The notes: generated from the letters alone by a model not told the origin. A stretch of 64,000 nt of DNA from JAGVSR01 sp963825555 (GCA_963825555.1 CAWGTZ010000007.1:186001-250000); one strand, 5' to 3'. Shown: positions 23,991 through 34,073, numbered from the stretch's first letter. Program-made: numbers and translations.

Positions 23991-26900
23991 ATGCCGCAAA
24001 CACGCAACGATCGCTGGCAGTTCTTCATCGACCGTGGGGGCACGTTCACCGACGTGGTGGCGCGGGACCCCCACGGGGCCCTCCACGTCCGCAAGGTGCT
24101 TTCGGTGAACCCCGGGGCCTATGACGACGCCGCCCTGCACGCCATACGCGGCTTTATGGGAATTCCTCCCGGCGCGCCCGTTCCGTCCAAAATGGTCGAA
24201 GTCATCAAGATGGGCACAACCGTTGCCACCAACGCCCTCCTCGAGCGCAAAGGTGTGCCCACGGCGCTCGTTATCACGCAAGGATTCGCCGATGCGCTGG
24301 AGATCGGCACCCAGGCCCGCCCCGACATCTTCGCCAAGGCGGTGCGGAAACCCGACATGCTTTATGCACGCGTGATCGAAGCTAGCGAGCGTGTCCGTGC
24401 CGACGGCACGATCGAGCAACCACTCGATGCCGCGCGACTCGCCGCCGATCTCGAGCGGGCGCGAACCGAGGGCATCGAGGCTCTTGCCATCGTTCTTCTG
24501 CACGCATGGGCCCATCCGGAACACGAGCGCGAGGCAGCACGCATCGCACGCGCGGCCGGCTTCGAACAGGTCTCGGTCAGTCACGTGGTGTCCCCCCTCG
24601 TCAAACTCGTCGGGCGCGGAGATACGACGGTGGCCGACGCCTACCTCTCCCCCGTTCTCGGGCGATATATAGCCCGTCTCGCCGGGGGGCTTACGCATGA
24701 GCAGAACGAAGAGGGCAGCGGCCTGTCACGGCTCATGTTCATGACCTCTTCGGGCGGGCTCACCTCGGCCGCGACGTTCCATGGTCGCGATGCGATCCTC
24801 TCCGGACCGGCCGGCGGCATCGTCGCGATGGCCGAAACGGCGCGCGCGGCGGGCTTCGAGCGTGTCATCGGCTTCGACATGGGCGGCACCTCGACGGATG
24901 TGTCGCACTTCGCGGGCACCTACGAGCGTACCTTCGAGACAGAAGTGGCCGGCGTGCGCCTGCGCGTTCCCATGCTCGACATCCACACGGTCGCAGCGGG
25001 CGGCGGTTCCATCGTGCGGTTCGATGGGGCACGCCTGAAAGTCGGTCCGGAAAGTGCGGGCTCCGATCCAGGTCCGCTCTGTTATCGCAAAGGCGGGCCG
25101 CTCACACTCACCGATGCCAACATGATGGTCGGCAAACTCGATCCCGCGAGCTTCCCGCAAATCTTCGGTCCAGACGGCAATGGGCCACCTGATCGTGGTT
25201 CCGTCGCGACGGCCTTCGCAGATCTGGCTTTCCAGATGGGCAGCACGCTGGCCCCGCACGAAGTTGCCGACGGTGCGATCCGCGTCGGGGTGGAAAGTAT
25301 GGCGGCGGCCATCCGGCGCATCTCCATCGAGCGCGGTCACGACGTGACGCGCTACGCGCTACAGTGCTTCGGTTCTGCGGGTGGTCAGCATGCCTGTCTC
25401 ATCGCCGACGCACTCGGCATAGATACCGTTCTTGTACATCCACTTTCCGGCGTGCTCTCCGCCTGGGGCATGGCGCTGGCGCCGATCCGCGCAAGCCGCG
25501 AACAATCCGTCGAGTTGCCTTTTGCCGCTGAATCTCTCCGGGGCATCGAGGAGACGGCATGGGATCTGGCCAACGCCACAACAGACGCCCTGCTCGACCA
25601 GGGCGTCGCCTACGACGACATCGCCCTCGTCACACATCTCCATCTTGCCTACGAAGCCACCGACACCCCGCTGCCGGTGGAGTTTTCCGAACTGGAACTG
25701 ATGCGGACTGACTTCGAACGTCTGCACAAACGCCGCTTCGGATTTCTCTCCCCAGAGAAGCCAATCCGCATCGCACACATTGAGGTGGAAGCGACCGGAT
25801 GCGGGGCGCTGCCTTCCACATCAGCTTTCAAAGGCGACAGCGCGCCAGTTGCGGAGCCGACCCAAGACCGCCGCTTCTTCTCAGGCGGCGAGTGGCACGA
25901 GGCCCATGTGTATCATCGCGCAGGGATGGCCGCAGGCGTGAGCCACCCAGGTCCTGCGATCATCCTGGAACCGCACCAGACCGTAATCGTCGAGCCTGGG
26001 TGGTCGGCCACTCTTGTTGCGTCAGGTGATCTTGTGCTGACGCGAACGGCCCCGCGCGAGGACCGCCGGCCAAACCTCAACCCATCGCGGCCCGACCCCG
26101 TTCTGCTCGAGGTCTTCAACAACCGCTTCATGGCGATCGCCGAGGACATGGGCGAGTCCCTGCGTTTGACGGCGCGTTCGGTGAACATCAAAGAGCGGCT
26201 AGATTTTAGCTGCGCGATCTTCGATGCGACGGGTGCCCTCGTGGCCAACGCGCCGCACGTGCCTGTGCATCTGGGCAGCATGGACAGCGCGGTGACGGCC
26301 GTGCGCGAGGCCTTCACGGGCCAGATGCACCCGGGGGACAGCTTCATGCTCAACGCGCCCTACAAAGGCGGAACGCATCTGCCTGACATCACCGTAGTGA
26401 CACCTGTGTTCTCTTCCGCTGCGACCGAGAACGAAGCGCCCCTGTTCTTCGTCGCCAGCCGCGGCCACCATGCAGACATCGGCGGCCTGGCCCCCGGCTC
26501 CATGAGCCCGCGCGCGCGTAGCGTCGACGAGGAAGGTGTCTACATAGAACCGATGCGGCTCGTCGCTGGCGGAGATTTCCGCGAGAAAGACCTGCGCGCA
26601 CTTCTGGCGGGCGCACGCTATCCCGCACGCAATCCCGAACAAAACATCGCCGACCTTAAGGCGCAGCTCGCGGCCAACGCGCGCGGCGCAGGCGAGATAC
26701 TATCCCTCGTTGGCGAATTTGGCGCCGATGTTGTCACGCGCTACATGGGCCACGTTCAGGATAACGCGGAAGAGGCAATACGCAGACTGCTCACCACGCT
26801 GCACGACGGGCGCTTTCGCGTCGAGACCGACCAGAAAACGGCCGTGGAGGTATCGGTGTGCATCGATAGAACGGCACGCACCGCGATCGTTGATTTCACC

Positions 26901-27632
26901 GGCACCTCGCCCCAGCAGCCTACGAGCTTCAACGCCCCGGCACCCGTCACGCGCGCGGCCGTACTCTATGTTTTCCGCGTGCTGGTCGGCGTGCCCGTAC
27001 CGCTGAATGCCGGATGTCTCCGGCCCATCGAAATTCGTATTCCCGAAGGCTCGATGCTGTCGCCGCTCTATCCGGCCCCGGTCGTCGCAGGCAACACGGA
27101 GACAAGCCAAATCGTCACCAACGCGCTTTTCGCCGCACTCGGTCAGATGGCCTCCTCACAAGGGACGATGAACAATCTTACATTCGGCAACGATCACGTT
27201 CAGTATTACGAGACGATCGCCTCGGGATCGCCGGCAGGCCCCGGCTTCGACGGCGCTGCGGGCGTTCATGCGCACATGACGAATACGCGCATGACGGATC
27301 CCGAAATTCTTGAACTACGCTATCCAGTCATCGTGGAAGAGTTCTCCATCAGGCGAGGATCAGGCGGGCGCGGGCGCTTTCACAGCGGCGATGGAACGCG
27401 TCGTATCATCCGCTTTCTGGAGTCGATGCACGTCTCGATGCTGTCGGGTTATCGCACGGTGGCGCCCTTCGCACTTGAAGGCGGATCCCCGGGCATGGCA
27501 GGACGCAACACGATACGGCGCGCATCGGGCGCGCGCGAAGATCTCGGCGGATGCGGGGAAACCGACGTTGCGCCCGGTGATGCGATCCTCATCGAAACGC
27601 CCACGGGCGGCGGCTTCGGTCGCATCCCCTGA
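23991..27632 (+). CDS. 5-oxoprolinase (ATP-hydrolysing), fused HyuA-HyuB
   Basis: 1213 residues, the length of full fused 5-oxoprolinases. The N-terminal hydantoinase A half begins WQFFIDRGGTFTDVVARDP and has the ATPase motifs AGGIVAMAETARAAG and FDMGGTSTDVSHFAG. The C-terminal hydantoinase B half begins RPDPVLLEVFNNRFMAIAEDMG and contains HADIGGLAPGSMSP and the Gly-rich end GGSPGMAGRNTIRR. The enzyme opens 5-oxoproline to glutamate at the cost of ATP and is thought to repair cyclised glutamate or glutathione products. It stands alone, divergent from the djlA-like gene. Confidence 0.93.
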   Translation: MPQTRNDRWQFFIDRGGTFTDVVARDPHGALHVRKVLSVNPGAYDDAALHAIRGFMGIPPGAPVPSKMVEVIKMGTTVATNALLERKGVPTALVITQGFADALEIGTQARPDIFAKAVRKPDMLYARVIEASERVRADGTIEQPLDAARLAADLERARTEGIEALAIVLLHAWAHPEHEREAARIARAAGFEQVSVSHVVSPLVKLVGRGDTTVADAYLSPVLGRYIARLAGGLTHEQNEEGSGLSRLMFMTSSGGLTSAATFHGRDAILSGPAGGIVAMAETARAAGFERVIGFDMGGTSTDVSHFAGTYERTFETEVAGVRLRVPMLDIHTVAAGGGSIVRFDGARLKVGPESAGSDPGPLCYRKGGPLTLTDANMMVGKLDPASFPQIFGPDGNGPPDRGSVATAFADLAFQMGSTLAPHEVADGAIRVGVESMAAAIRRISIERGHDVTRYALQCFGSAGGQHACLIADALGIDTVLVHPLSGVLSAWGMALAPIRASREQSVELPFAAESLRGIEETAWDLANATTDALLDQGVAYDDIALVTHLHLAYEATDTPLPVEFSELELMRTDFERLHKRRFGFLSPEKPIRIAHIEVEATGCGALPSTSAFKGDSAPVAEPTQDRRFFSGGEWHEAHVYHRAGMAAGVSHPGPAIILEPHQTVIVEPGWSATLVASGDLVLTRTAPREDRRPNLNPSRPDPVLLEVFNNRFMAIAEDMGESLRLTARSVNIKERLDFSCAIFDATGALVANAPHVPVHLGSMDSAVTAVREAFTGQMHPGDSFMLNAPYKGGTHLPDITVVTPVFSSAATENEAPLFFVASRGHHADIGGLAPGSMSPRARSVDEEGVYIEPMRLVAGGDFREKDLRALLAGARYPARNPEQNIADLKAQLAANARGAGEILSLVGEFGADVVTRYMGHVQDNAEEAIRRLLTTLHDGRFRVETDQKTAVEVSVCIDRTARTAIVDFTGTSPQQPTSFNAPAPVTRAAVLYVFRVLVGVPVPLNAGCLRPIEIRIPEGSMLSPLYPAPVVAGNTETSQIVTNALFAALGQMASSQGTMNNLTFGNDHVQYYETIASGSPAGPGFDGAAGVHAHMTNTRMTDPEILELRYPVIVEEFSIRRGSGGRGRFHSGDGTRRIIRFLESMHVSMLSGYRTVAPFALEGGSPGMAGRNTIRRASGAREDLGGCGETDVAPGDAILIETPTGGGFGRIP

Positions 27633-27751
27633 CGTCGCGCCTGCGTCGCTAACGCAACGTAATCACGTGACAAATCGACGGATCTTCAACGAATTGACAG
27701 TGCGGCGCCCCGTCCCCGGCCCTTGTCGTAGGGATAGAATCTGGCATGCTT

Positions 27752-27767
27752 CAGGAATTAATTCCTG
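27752..27767. promoter_or_regulatory. Perfect 16-bp palindrome upstream of the pentapeptide-repeat gene
   Basis: CAGGAATTAATTCCTG is a perfect palindrome, located 16 bp before the Shine-Dalgarno of the gene at 27795. A dimeric repressor site is plausible. No regulator gene is adjacent. Confidence 0.4.
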
Positions 27768-27794
27768 GCCTTATGTCGGAAGGAGCCGGGTCCG

Positions 27795-28622
27795 ATGCTG
27801 AACCGTCTTCGCCTTACAATCTTCGCGGCCCTTGCCGCGGCCCCCGCGTGCGCCGAACCGTTCACGTTCGAACTTGTCACGCCTGAAGCCGACTACACCG
27901 CGCGGCAGATTACTGAGATCCTGTACAAAGCCCAGCCTGGCGACAGCCCTGATCTCTCCGACAGCGATCTGACCTACCTCGATCTTTCGACCCTCGACTT
28001 CAAAGGGGCGAGCCTTGCGCGCGCCGATCTCTATGGAGTTGATTTCACGAGCGCCAATCTCAAGGGATCCAATCTGGCAGGCTCGCGGCTCGATCGCGCG
28101 GTTCTGATCCGGGCCGACCTGTCGGGCGCCAATTTGCAAGGTGCCACCATCTACCGGCCGACGATCTACTCCGATCTCAACAGCCATCTGGCGGATGCAC
28201 CGCGCTTCGCCGGCGCGAACTTAAGGGGCATCAAGGTTCAGGCGGAACTGTCCGGCGCTGATTTCCGCGGGGCGGATCTCACGGAGGCCGATTTCCACCC
28301 GCTGGAAGATCGTCCTGGCGAGGGCACGCTCGTTACGCTGCGAAAGAACGTTGTGAAATCCTGCGACTTCTCCGGCGCCACGCTGGCGCGGGCGAATTTC
28401 TCAGAAGCCGTGCTCACTTTCTCGCGTATGACGGGGGCGGACCTTACAGATGCCAACCTCGCCGAGGCCGATCTGTCGAAAGTGGATTTCCAGGGCGCGG
28501 ACCTCACGGGTGCCGATCTCACCGGCGCGGATGTCGACGGCGCGAACTTCGTCGGCGCGAAGGGCCTCGACGCTGTAAAAGGTTTCGAGACTGTGAGAAA
28601 TATCGACAAGGCCATCCGCTAA
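27795..28622 (+). CDS. Exported pentapeptide-repeat protein
   Basis: 275 residues. A signal peptide (MLNRLRLTIFAALAAAPACA) is followed by about 30 tandem pentapeptides of the A(D/N)LXX type. Examples are SLARADLYGVDFTSANLKGS and GADLTDANLAEADLSKVDFQ, in two blocks split by a short non-repeat segment (about 165-190). Such repeats fold as a right-handed quadrilateral beta-helix. The function is unknown; some family members mimic DNA, but an exported one suggests a structural or binding role. GGAAGGAG precedes the ATG. Confidence 0.88.
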   Translation: MLNRLRLTIFAALAAAPACAEPFTFELVTPEADYTARQITEILYKAQPGDSPDLSDSDLTYLDLSTLDFKGASLARADLYGVDFTSANLKGSNLAGSRLDRAVLIRADLSGANLQGATIYRPTIYSDLNSHLADAPRFAGANLRGIKVQAELSGADFRGADLTEADFHPLEDRPGEGTLVTLRKNVVKSCDFSGATLARANFSEAVLTFSRMTGADLTDANLAEADLSKVDFQGADLTGADLTGADVDGANFVGAKGLDAVKGFETVRNIDKAIR

Positions 28623-28678
28623 AGGTCAAAGACGGATTTTTTCTCTATCTCGCGGACGCCCTCGCACCCGAGTTTGCA

Positions 28679-30046
28679 TTATATCGCGTCGATATAATCG
28701 TCAGCCACGCGTTTTGGCCGCGGAACATCGGTAATGAACATCTCCAACTGCTCCAGCCCGTAAGGCACCGGGCCCCCGTAGGCCCAGTCAAGAAGCTCCA
28801 CCGTGTGCACAACGGGAATCGCCATGCCGCCCGAGATCTGCGTGATGCAGCCAATGTTGCCGGCAGCAACCACATCCGGCCGGGTCGTCTTGATGTTCGC
28901 GACCTTGCGATCGCGCAGTTGGGTCGCGATCTCCGGCTGCAAGATGTTGTACGTTCCGGCCGAGCCGCAGCAAATGTGACCTTCCGGTATGTCCACGACG
29001 CTGTAGCCCGCCTGGGTCAGGAGTGTCTTGGGCTCCTCGGTGATGCCTTGCCCGTGCTGCAGCGAACAGGCGGAGTGGTAGGCGACTTTGATCGACGACC
29101 AGCGGACGGGCGCGCCAATTCCCACGCTCGCCACGAACTCACTGACGTCGCGCGCAAGAGCGCTGATCGTGCGGGCTTTCTCGGCATACTCGGGGTCGTC
29201 CTTCAGGACGTGACCGTAGTCCTTCACCATTGTTCCGCAGCCCGACGCATTGACGAGAATGGCATCGACGGGATCCTTGCTTATCTCCTTCATCCACGCA
29301 TCGACATTGCGCTTCACCTGGGCCTTGGCGTCCGCCTCGCGCCCGAGATGATGGACCAGCGCACCACAACAGCCGGCCCCAGAGGCAACCACGACATCGA
29401 TGCCCCGGCGCGCCAGAAGCCGGATGGTTGCATCGTTGATCGATGGCCGGAGAACCTGCTGCGCGCAGCCCGCAAGCATGAGAACACGCGCCCGCCGCTC
29501 CGCCTTGGTCGCAGCCGTACCCGGCCCTTTGAAGCGAGCCGACTTCGGCAACACCCGCGGGGCCATGTCGATCATTGTCGCCAGCTCCTTGAAACCAAAT
29601 CGGCGTAGCGCGCCTCGAAACGGCTTTGCCAGAGGAGCCGCCCGCAGTGCCCAGCGGAACCGGCGCGGATGGGGCACGATGCGCGCGAGCAGATTGCGCA
29701 CGGCGCGGGCCTTCGGGGACCGCTGGCCCTTTTCCTCGATGTAGGCCCGCGCATGATCGACGAGATGCATGTAGTCGACGCCGGAGGGGCAGGTCGTCAT
29801 GCAGGAGAGACATGACAGGCAGCGGTCGATGTGGTGGCGCACCTCCACGCTCGGGTCGCGGCCACCTTCGAACATGTCCTTCATGAGGTAGATGCGGCCG
29901 CGCGGGCTGTCGCGCTCGTCTCCAAGCACCACGTAGGTTGAACAAACGGCCGTGCACAGTCCGCAATGCACACAGCGGCGCAGGATGCGGTCGGCCTCCG
30001 CCAGACGCGTATCCTGAAGCTGCTCGGCCGTGAAATTGGTCTGCAT
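28679..30046 (-). CDS. glcF: Glycolate oxidase iron-sulfur subunit GlcF
   Basis: 455 residues with two [4Fe-4S] ferredoxin motifs near the N-terminus (CVHCGLCTAVCSTYV and CLSCLSCMTTCPSGV). Two C-terminal CCG-type domains follow (GAGCCGALVHHLG and HICCGSAGTYNILQP), which bind further Fe-S cofactor. It passes electrons from the GlcD/GlcE flavin units to the quinone pool. The ATG at 30046 fits a GGGGAG Shine-Dalgarno better than a GTG two codons upstream. Last gene of glcDEF. Confidence 0.93.
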   Translation of the reverse strand: MQTNFTAEQLQDTRLAEADRILRRCVHCGLCTAVCSTYVVLGDERDSPRGRIYLMKDMFEGGRDPSVEVRHHIDRCLSCLSCMTTCPSGVDYMHLVDHARAYIEEKGQRSPKARAVRNLLARIVPHPRRFRWALRAAPLAKPFRGALRRFGFKELATMIDMAPRVLPKSARFKGPGTAATKAERRARVLMLAGCAQQVLRPSINDATIRLLARRGIDVVVASGAGCCGALVHHLGREADAKAQVKRNVDAWMKEISKDPVDAILVNASGCGTMVKDYGHVLKDDPEYAEKARTISALARDVSEFVASVGIGAPVRWSSIKVAYHSACSLQHGQGITEEPKTLLTQAGYSVVDIPEGHICCGSAGTYNILQPEIATQLRDRKVANIKTTRPDVVAAGNIGCITQISGGMAIPVVHTVELLDWAYGGPVPYGLEQLEMFITDVPRPKRVADDYIDAI

Positions 30047-30116
30047 CGCCACTCCCCGCCTGGCGCCGCGCTGCCGCCAGCGCGCGCCGGTTTCCCCTCT
30101 ATTCCGCCCCCAGTAT

Positions 30117-31346
30117 CTACATCGTCTGGTACATTCTGCCCGGGTTGAGGAGCCCCAGCGGGTCGAAGGCCTGCTTCAGCCCGCGCGAGATCTTCTCTAT
30201 CGCCGGTGCCTGCGGCTGGAAGACCTCCACCTGCCGGCGTACCGCTTCGCTCGCCCGGATCAGGGTGGAATGCCCGCCCAACATAGCGACGGCACGGCGA
30301 ATATCCGCAGCACCCGCGTCCGCGCACGCGGGGATCTCAATCCATATGAGCCCACCTGACCAGTCGTAAGTGGCCTCCACGGGCATGTGCCGACGAAGAA
30401 CGCTCACGAGTTCGGGTGCCTTGCTGGGCGATGTGGAGACACGCCAGAGGATGGAATCTGATACGGGCGTTGCACCCATCCGCCGATGCTCACCCCAAAA
30501 TGCCAGAGAAGCCTCCAGATCGAGTACCATGGGGCGGCCATAGGCCGAAAGCGCATCGATCAGCCGGTCCCTGCGATAACGCACGGACTTCATGAAATTC
30601 TCGATGCGCAAGACCGTTAGAGAGGTCTGCTGACCGCTCATGCCCAATGCCTCCACAGATTTCAGGCGCGCTGCATGTCCGGCCGTAAAATGCACCGTAC
30701 CCGAAACCTCATAGGGCGTACCTATCGCCAGGGACATGAGTTCAACGGCAAGGTCCTCCGGCAGTCCGGAATAGACGAGCGTGACCATGTCGTCGGGAAG
30801 CGGTGTCACCTTGAAGGTCACCTCCGTCAGCACCGCAAGCGTGCCCCAGCTGCCTGCGAGACCCCGCGCGACATCATAGCCCGTTACGTTCTTCATGACC
30901 CGGCCGCCAGACTTGAAAATCTCCGCCCGGCCGTTCACGCCGCGCACACCGATCAGATGATCGCGCGCCGACCCCACGGCAATGCGTCTGGCTCCGGAGT
31001 TGTTGGTTGCGAACACGGCGCCGATCGTCTGCTGCCCGGCGGCAACACCCAACGCGGGACCGTAATCAAGCGGCTCGAAAGGCAACATCTGGCCCCGCGA
31101 GGCGAGTTCCACCTCGACCTGCGAGACTGTAGTTCCCGCGCGCGCCGACATGACGAGTTCGGTCGGCTCATAAAGTGTAATTCCGCGCAGACTGGCTGTG
31201 GAAAGCATGGCCCCCGCTAGAACAGGATGGCCGATGCCGCGCTTCGTGCCTGCGCCGATGACCTCGAGAGGCACGCGCTGCTCGCCGAGTTGGGCGATGA
31301 TGCTCTTCAGCTCCCAATCCGCGGCGGGTCGCAGAATTTCATTCAC
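30117..31346 (-). CDS. glcE: Glycolate oxidase FAD-binding subunit GlcE
   Basis: 409 residues of the FAD_binding_4 / VAO superfamily, shorter than GlcD. It contains PLEVIGAGTKRGIGHPV, the PP-loop equivalent, and GQQTIGAVFATNNSGARRIAVGSARDHLIGVR, the FAD pyrophosphate region. It acts with GlcD in the glycolate dehydrogenase complex at the inner face of the membrane. The start is a GTG at 31346. It lies 16 bp after glcD and about 70 bp before glcF on the same strand. Confidence 0.92.
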   Translation of the reverse strand: MNEILRPAADWELKSIIAQLGEQRVPLEVIGAGTKRGIGHPVLAGAMLSTASLRGITLYEPTELVMSARAGTTVSQVEVELASRGQMLPFEPLDYGPALGVAAGQQTIGAVFATNNSGARRIAVGSARDHLIGVRGVNGRAEIFKSGGRVMKNVTGYDVARGLAGSWGTLAVLTEVTFKVTPLPDDMVTLVYSGLPEDLAVELMSLAIGTPYEVSGTVHFTAGHAARLKSVEALGMSGQQTSLTVLRIENFMKSVRYRRDRLIDALSAYGRPMVLDLEASLAFWGEHRRMGATPVSDSILWRVSTSPSKAPELVSVLRRHMPVEATYDWSGGLIWIEIPACADAGAADIRRAVAMLGGHSTLIRASEAVRRQVEVFQPQAPAIEKISRGLKQAFDPLGLLNPGRMYQTM

Positions 31347-31362
31347 TTCGGTTCTGTCCTGA

Positions 31363-32841
31363 TCAGGCGGCTTCGGGGGCGGCGCCGGCCGTTACCGTAG
31401 GGGATTCTGCGACCGGCCGGCCATCCAGCGGGAAAACCTTAGCCGGATTGAGCAGCCATTGCGGATCAAAAACGGTCTTGATGCGCATCTGTTGGGCGAG
31501 ATCCACATCCGAGAACTGAACCCGCATCAGGTCACGCTTCTCGATTCCGACGCCATGCTCGCCCGTAAGGCAACCGCCAACCGACACGCACAGCTTCAGG
31601 ATGTCGGCCCCCGCCTGCTCGGCGCGCTCCGCCTGCCGTTGATCATTGGCATCGTACATGATGAGAGGATGCAGGTTGCCGTCGCCGGCGTGAAAGACAT
31701 TGGCCACGCCCAGCCCATAGCGTGCGCAAATGTTCCCAATCTCCTCCAGCACATGCGGCAGCTGGGAAAGCGGGATGGTGCCGTCCATGCACAAGTAGTC
31801 GGCGCGCCTGCCAATCGCGCCGAATGCGGCTTTGCGCCCTTTCCAGATCTTGGCGCTCTGCGCTGCGTCGGCGCTGATTACGAGAGCTGCCGGTTGCAGT
31901 TCCTCGGCAATGCCTGCGATGTAACCCAATCGGTCGGCGATTTCCTCGTCGGAGCCCTCAACCTCAACAATGAGCAGGGCTTCCACATTCAATGGGTATC
32001 CCGCCTTGGCGAAGGCCTCGCATACTTCGATTGCCGGCTTGTCCATGAATTCAATCGCCACGGGCACAATGCCGGACGCGATGATCCGGGCCACGCAGAT
32101 GCTCGCCTTGGCCGTCGACTCGAAGCCGATCATCATGGGCCGGGCACCTTCCGCCTGGCGCAGGATGCGCACCGTCGCCTCGGTAACGATGCCGAGCTGG
32201 CCCTCCGAGCCGATGACGAGGGCGAGCAGATCGTAGCCGTCTGCATCCAGATGTGCGCCGCCGATCTCGACGACGGAACCATCCATCATCACCATCTTGA
32301 CCCCGAGCACGTTGTTGGTGGTGACGCCGTACTTCAGACAATGAGCCCCGCCCGAGTTCATCGCGATATTGCCGGCAAGCGTACAGGCAAGCTGGCTGGA
32401 AGGATCGGGCGCGTAAAAGAACCCGCTCGGACCGACGGCCCCGCTGATAGCAAGATTGGTGATGCCGGTCTCGACACGCGCAAACCGGTCCGCCGTATTC
32501 ACCTCCAAAACGCGATTCATGCGCGAGACCCCGACAACGATCGCGTCCTCAGCAGGTAGCGCACCACCGCACAGCGATGTTCCCGCGCCGCGCGGCACCA
32601 CCTTGATCCCCTCCTTGTGGCAGTAGGCGAGCACCGCCGAAACCTCTTCCGTGGAGGCGGGAAGAACCACGGCCAGCGGCATGCGCTTGTAGGCGGTGAA
32701 GGCATCGGTTTCGTAGGCGCGGCGCCCGTCCTCATCCGCGATCACGGCACCAGAGCCGGCGATTGCGACAAGGTCACGGACAATGGCCTCCCGGCGCGAG
32801 AGAACCGCAAAATCGGGGTTTGGCAGCTCGATCGTCGTCAT
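31363..32841 (-). CDS. glcD: Glycolate oxidase FAD-linked subunit GlcD
   Basis: 492 residues. FAD_binding_4 domain: PLAVVLPASTEEVSAVLAYCHKEGIKVVPRGAGTSLCGGALP, then the C-terminal FAD oxidase domain ending HPLIMYDANDQRQ and GGCLTGEHGVGIEKRDLM, the usual catalytic tail of D-lactate/glycolate dehydrogenases. It oxidises glycolate (or D-lactate) to the 2-oxoacid. First gene of glcDEF, divergent from the LysR regulator; dyads that fit a LysR box lie about 60-110 bp upstream. Confidence 0.93.
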   Translation of the reverse strand: MTTIELPNPDFAVLSRREAIVRDLVAIAGSGAVIADEDGRRAYETDAFTAYKRMPLAVVLPASTEEVSAVLAYCHKEGIKVVPRGAGTSLCGGALPAEDAIVVGVSRMNRVLEVNTADRFARVETGITNLAISGAVGPSGFFYAPDPSSQLACTLAGNIAMNSGGAHCLKYGVTTNNVLGVKMVMMDGSVVEIGGAHLDADGYDLLALVIGSEGQLGIVTEATVRILRQAEGARPMMIGFESTAKASICVARIIASGIVPVAIEFMDKPAIEVCEAFAKAGYPLNVEALLIVEVEGSDEEIADRLGYIAGIAEELQPAALVISADAAQSAKIWKGRKAAFGAIGRRADYLCMDGTIPLSQLPHVLEEIGNICARYGLGVANVFHAGDGNLHPLIMYDANDQRQAERAEQAGADILKLCVSVGGCLTGEHGVGIEKRDLMRVQFSDVDLAQQMRIKTVFDPQWLLNPAKVFPLDGRPVAESPTVTAGAAPEAA

Positions 32842-32898
32842 TCAGGCAAACTGCTCCACATGCGGCATTCGTGTATTGTCGTAGCTTGCCTCACCTAA

Positions 32899-32952
32899 CT
32901 AGCTGATAATGAATTCTTTTTCATGTCGGCTAGCCCGTCATTATTATTGACG
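32899..32952. promoter_or_regulatory. Two dyads in the glcD / LysR intergenic region, probable LysR operator
   Basis: Dyad 1 (32899-32933) pairs CTAGC with GCTAG and, inside it, ATGAA (32909-32913) with TTCAT (32920-32924). Dyad 2 (32936-32952) is CGTCA-N7-TGACG. Its core GTCATTATTATTGAC has T-N11-A, the classic LysR-type box. Both lie between the divergent glcD and LysR starts, where an autoregulating LysR protein would bind. Confidence 0.6.
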
Positions 32953-33077
32953 AAACAGAATGGGTGTTATCCGTCATAAACGCGTCTAAGCCATATTCCG
33001 AACACGTCGCAAGACAATCAACAAGTCATTGACGGTCTTGTGCGGCCGGTTTGTGACGATCCTGAGAGGCGATAGCT

Positions 33078-34073
33078 GTGACTGCCATTAGTGACTTAGA
33101 CATCTTCGCACGCGTTGCCAGGACCGGCAACATGTCGGCCGCAGGCCGCGAGATGGGTTTGTCACCCGCCGTCGTGTCCAAGCGCATCAGTCTTCTCGAG
33201 GAAAGGCTCGGCGCGCGTCTCTTCCAGCGCACGACCCGCCAACTCACGCTCACGGAGACAGGCGAAGGGTACTTCCGCCGCGTCGTCGATATCCTGAGTC
33301 TGATCGCCGAAGCAGATGATTTTGTAAGCCGTCGCAACACCAATCCACGCGGCGTCCTGAAGGTCACAGCGCCAACCACATTCAGCCGCTACCATCTCGC
33401 ACCCTACCTGGCCGATTTCGTCGAGAAGTACCCCGAGATCCATCTCGATCTCCATCTCACCGATAACTTCGTGGATATTATCCGGGACGGGTTCGACCTT
33501 GCGATCCGGATCGGTGAGTTGGAGGATTCTTCGCTCGTCGCCCGCAAGCTATCGCCCGACACGCGCGTCATGGTCGCTGCGCCGTCGTACATTCAAAGGA
33601 ATGGCACTCCCAAATCGCTCAACGACTTGGTCAACCACAACTGTCTGTGCGCGGGCGCACAGGACATTTGGTCGATCGAGGGACCAGGCGGGCAACAAGA
33701 GGTGCGAGTCAAAGGCAACATCCGCTCGAATTCGGCGGATATGATCCGCGAAGCTCTTATTGCCGGACTCGGCATCGGACTGCGCGGTACCTGGGAAGTC
33801 GGACAGGAAATCAAGAACGGTCAACTCGAGGTCATCCTGCCCCAGTACCGTGGATCGTCGAACATGGCGATCTATGCCGTCTACCCGTCGCGTGACTTCA
33901 TGCCCGCAAAAGTGGACGTGTTGCTGGATTTCCTGGGTCAGCATTTCGGTCCCGATCCCTATTGGGATAAATCACTCAATCTGGAGGCTGCAAAGAACAC
34001 CGGACCGGCCCGCGGCGGAAGATCTTCCAGCCGACGCACCAACGGCAAGCGCCTCTCGACGGATATGCTCTAG
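33078..34073 (+). CDS. LysR-family transcriptional regulator
   Basis: 331 residues. Winged helix at 1-62 (ISDLDIFARVARTGNMSAAG, then SPAVVSKRISLLEERLGARLF), followed by the co-inducer domain (about 90-295). It belongs to the CrgA/DhcR-like subgroup (RNTNPRGVLKVTAPTTFSR). The start is a GTG at 33078 with GAGAGGCG upstream. The gene lies between divergent glcDEF and downstream lutABC, so glycolate or lactate is the likely signal. The last 30 residues (GRRGGRSSSRRTNGK-like) are a basic tail beyond the family core. Confidence 0.9.
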   Translation: MTAISDLDIFARVARTGNMSAAGREMGLSPAVVSKRISLLEERLGARLFQRTTRQLTLTETGEGYFRRVVDILSLIAEADDFVSRRNTNPRGVLKVTAPTTFSRYHLAPYLADFVEKYPEIHLDLHLTDNFVDIIRDGFDLAIRIGELEDSSLVARKLSPDTRVMVAAPSYIQRNGTPKSLNDLVNHNCLCAGAQDIWSIEGPGGQQEVRVKGNIRSNSADMIREALIAGLGIGLRGTWEVGQEIKNGQLEVILPQYRGSSNMAIYAVYPSRDFMPAKVDVLLDFLGQHFGPDPYWDKSLNLEAAKNTGPARGGRSSSRRTNGKRLSTDML

